From Pseudomonadota bacterium (GTDB lineage: Bacteria > Pseudomonadota > Gammaproteobacteria > Burkholderiales > Thiobacillaceae), in contig JAUPLV010000124.1 in assembly GCA_030836725.1 (NCBI GenBank), positions 1-6,341 of the forward strand: a stretch of DNA of 6,341 nt. Reading direction: 5' to 3'. Both the position numbers and the translations under genes were made by a program. How positions within the stretch are numbered: the stretch's first letter is position 1; each line of letters begins with the position of its first letter. Shown here piece by piece: positions 6,139 through 6,341 of the stretch. A model generated the notes under the pieces. It searched no databases. It had not been told where the DNA came from and was given only the letters and a program-made list of their open reading frames with translations.

Positions 6139-6178
6139 GGGGAAAACAGATGGCGCAGTCCGGACGTTTTCCCCTTTT
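6139..6178 (+). terminator. Terminator-like hairpin between tRNA-Gly and tRNA-Cys
   Basis: GGGGAAAAC (6139-6147) and GTTTTCCCC (6166-6174) form a perfect 9-bp stem around an 18-base loop that holds the self-complementary GTCCGGAC (6158-6165). TTTT follows at once (6175-6178), then CGTTT. The shape fits a weak intrinsic terminator, but the short T run and its place inside a conserved tRNA cluster suggest partial termination or a processing site instead. I find no convincing second promoter before tRNA-Cys, so full termination here would leave the later tRNAs without an evident promoter. Confidence 0.45.
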
Positions 6179-6200
6179 CGTTTAGACGGTTTACCGCGAC

Positions 6201-6274
6201 GGCGCGATAGCAAAGCGGTTATGCACCGGATTGCAAATCCGTGTAGGTCGGTTCGACTCCGGCTCGCGCCTCCA
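6201..6274 (+). tRNA. tRNA-Cys (anticodon GCA)
   Basis: A 74-base cloverleaf with encoded CCA (6272-6274). The acceptor stem GGCGCGA (6201-6207) pairs with TCGCGCC (6264-6270). The discriminator at 6271 is T, the known identity base for cysteinyl-tRNA synthetase. The D stem is a short GCA/TGC, and the loop TTGCAAA carries GCA at 6233-6235. The T arm GTCGG-TTCGACT-CCGGC has one T-G wobble. The outermost anticodon-stem pair (27-43) is C against T, a mismatch; E. coli tRNA-Cys has a G-U wobble there. The sequence is otherwise close to E. coli cysT, which holds the same place in its cluster. Confidence 0.96.
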
Positions 6275-6297
6275 GATTCCTGCCAGCTGTCCGATTC

Positions 6298-6341
6298 GCC
6301 CGGATGGTGAAATTGGTAGACACAAGGGACTTAAAATCCCT
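6298..6341 (+). tRNA. tRNA-Leu (anticodon UAA), 5' part, cut by the window edge
   Basis: The first 44 bases of a tRNA gene starting GCCCGGATGG, very like E. coli leuZ. The D arm contains AAATTGGTAGACA. The anticodon stem AGGGA (6325-6329) pairs with TCCCT (6337-6341) around the loop CTTAAAA, with TAA at 6332-6334. The window stops at the last base of the anticodon stem, so the long variable arm of leucine tRNAs, the T arm and the acceptor 3' strand are not visible. The 23-base spacer after tRNA-Cys has no promoter, so it is probably cotranscribed. Confidence 0.93.

Noticed and set aside
6166..6200. Second promoter before tRNA-Cys
   Set aside because: Only poor matches (TTTTCC and TTTACC at 17-base spacing) are present, and these overlap the hairpin.

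Overview
The window is a GC-rich, densely packed stretch of bacterial chromosome with every supported gene on the plus strand. The gene set (acpS next to nagZ, and uvrC-pgsA followed by tRNA-Gly, tRNA-Cys and tRNA-Leu), the codon use and the CCA ends encoded in the tRNA genes suggest a proteobacterium, probably a betaproteobacterium. That placement is an inference from family resemblance and gene order, not from a database search.

Region 1 (1-2506) looks like one transcription unit joined by overlapping stop and start codons. The 3' end of an unidentified gene overlaps acpS (holo-ACP synthase), acpS overlaps nagZ (cell-wall recycling beta-N-acetylhexosaminidase), and nagZ overlaps a zinc-type cation diffusion facilitator. 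A 10-bp perfect hairpin follows the last stop. Region 2 (2507-3536) begins with a 218-base gap, then a family 5 uracil-DNA glycosylase with a probable TTG start, then a 61-residue 4-oxalocrotonate-tautomerase-like protein.

Region 3 (3537-3634) is the most unusual part. Nearly the whole gap is one long, almost perfect hairpin built from CGCGAAG units, ending 13 bases before the uvrC start. Region 4 (3635-6004) is uvrC (nucleotide excision repair endonuclease) followed after 6 bases by pgsA (phosphatidylglycerophosphate synthase). Region 5 (6005-6341) has a strong sigma70-type promoter and the cluster tRNA-Gly(GCC), tRNA-Cys(GCA) and tRNA-Leu(UAA), the last cut by the window edge. The order uvrC-pgsA-Gly-Cys-Leu is the same as E. 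coli uvrC-pgsA-glyW-cysT-leuZ, so it is an old conserved block.

The genes are housekeeping: lipid and acyl-carrier metabolism, peptidoglycan recycling, metal export, DNA repair and translation. Two repair enzymes for different lesions (uracil-DNA glycosylase and UvrC) are close neighbours. I see no mobile element genes, CRISPR array, toxin-antitoxin pair or defence system, and I found no convincing previously undescribed system. The points worth a second look are the CGCGAAG hairpin, the tautomerase lacking both canonical arginines, the possible coding relic after the transporter gene, and small features of the tRNA cluster.
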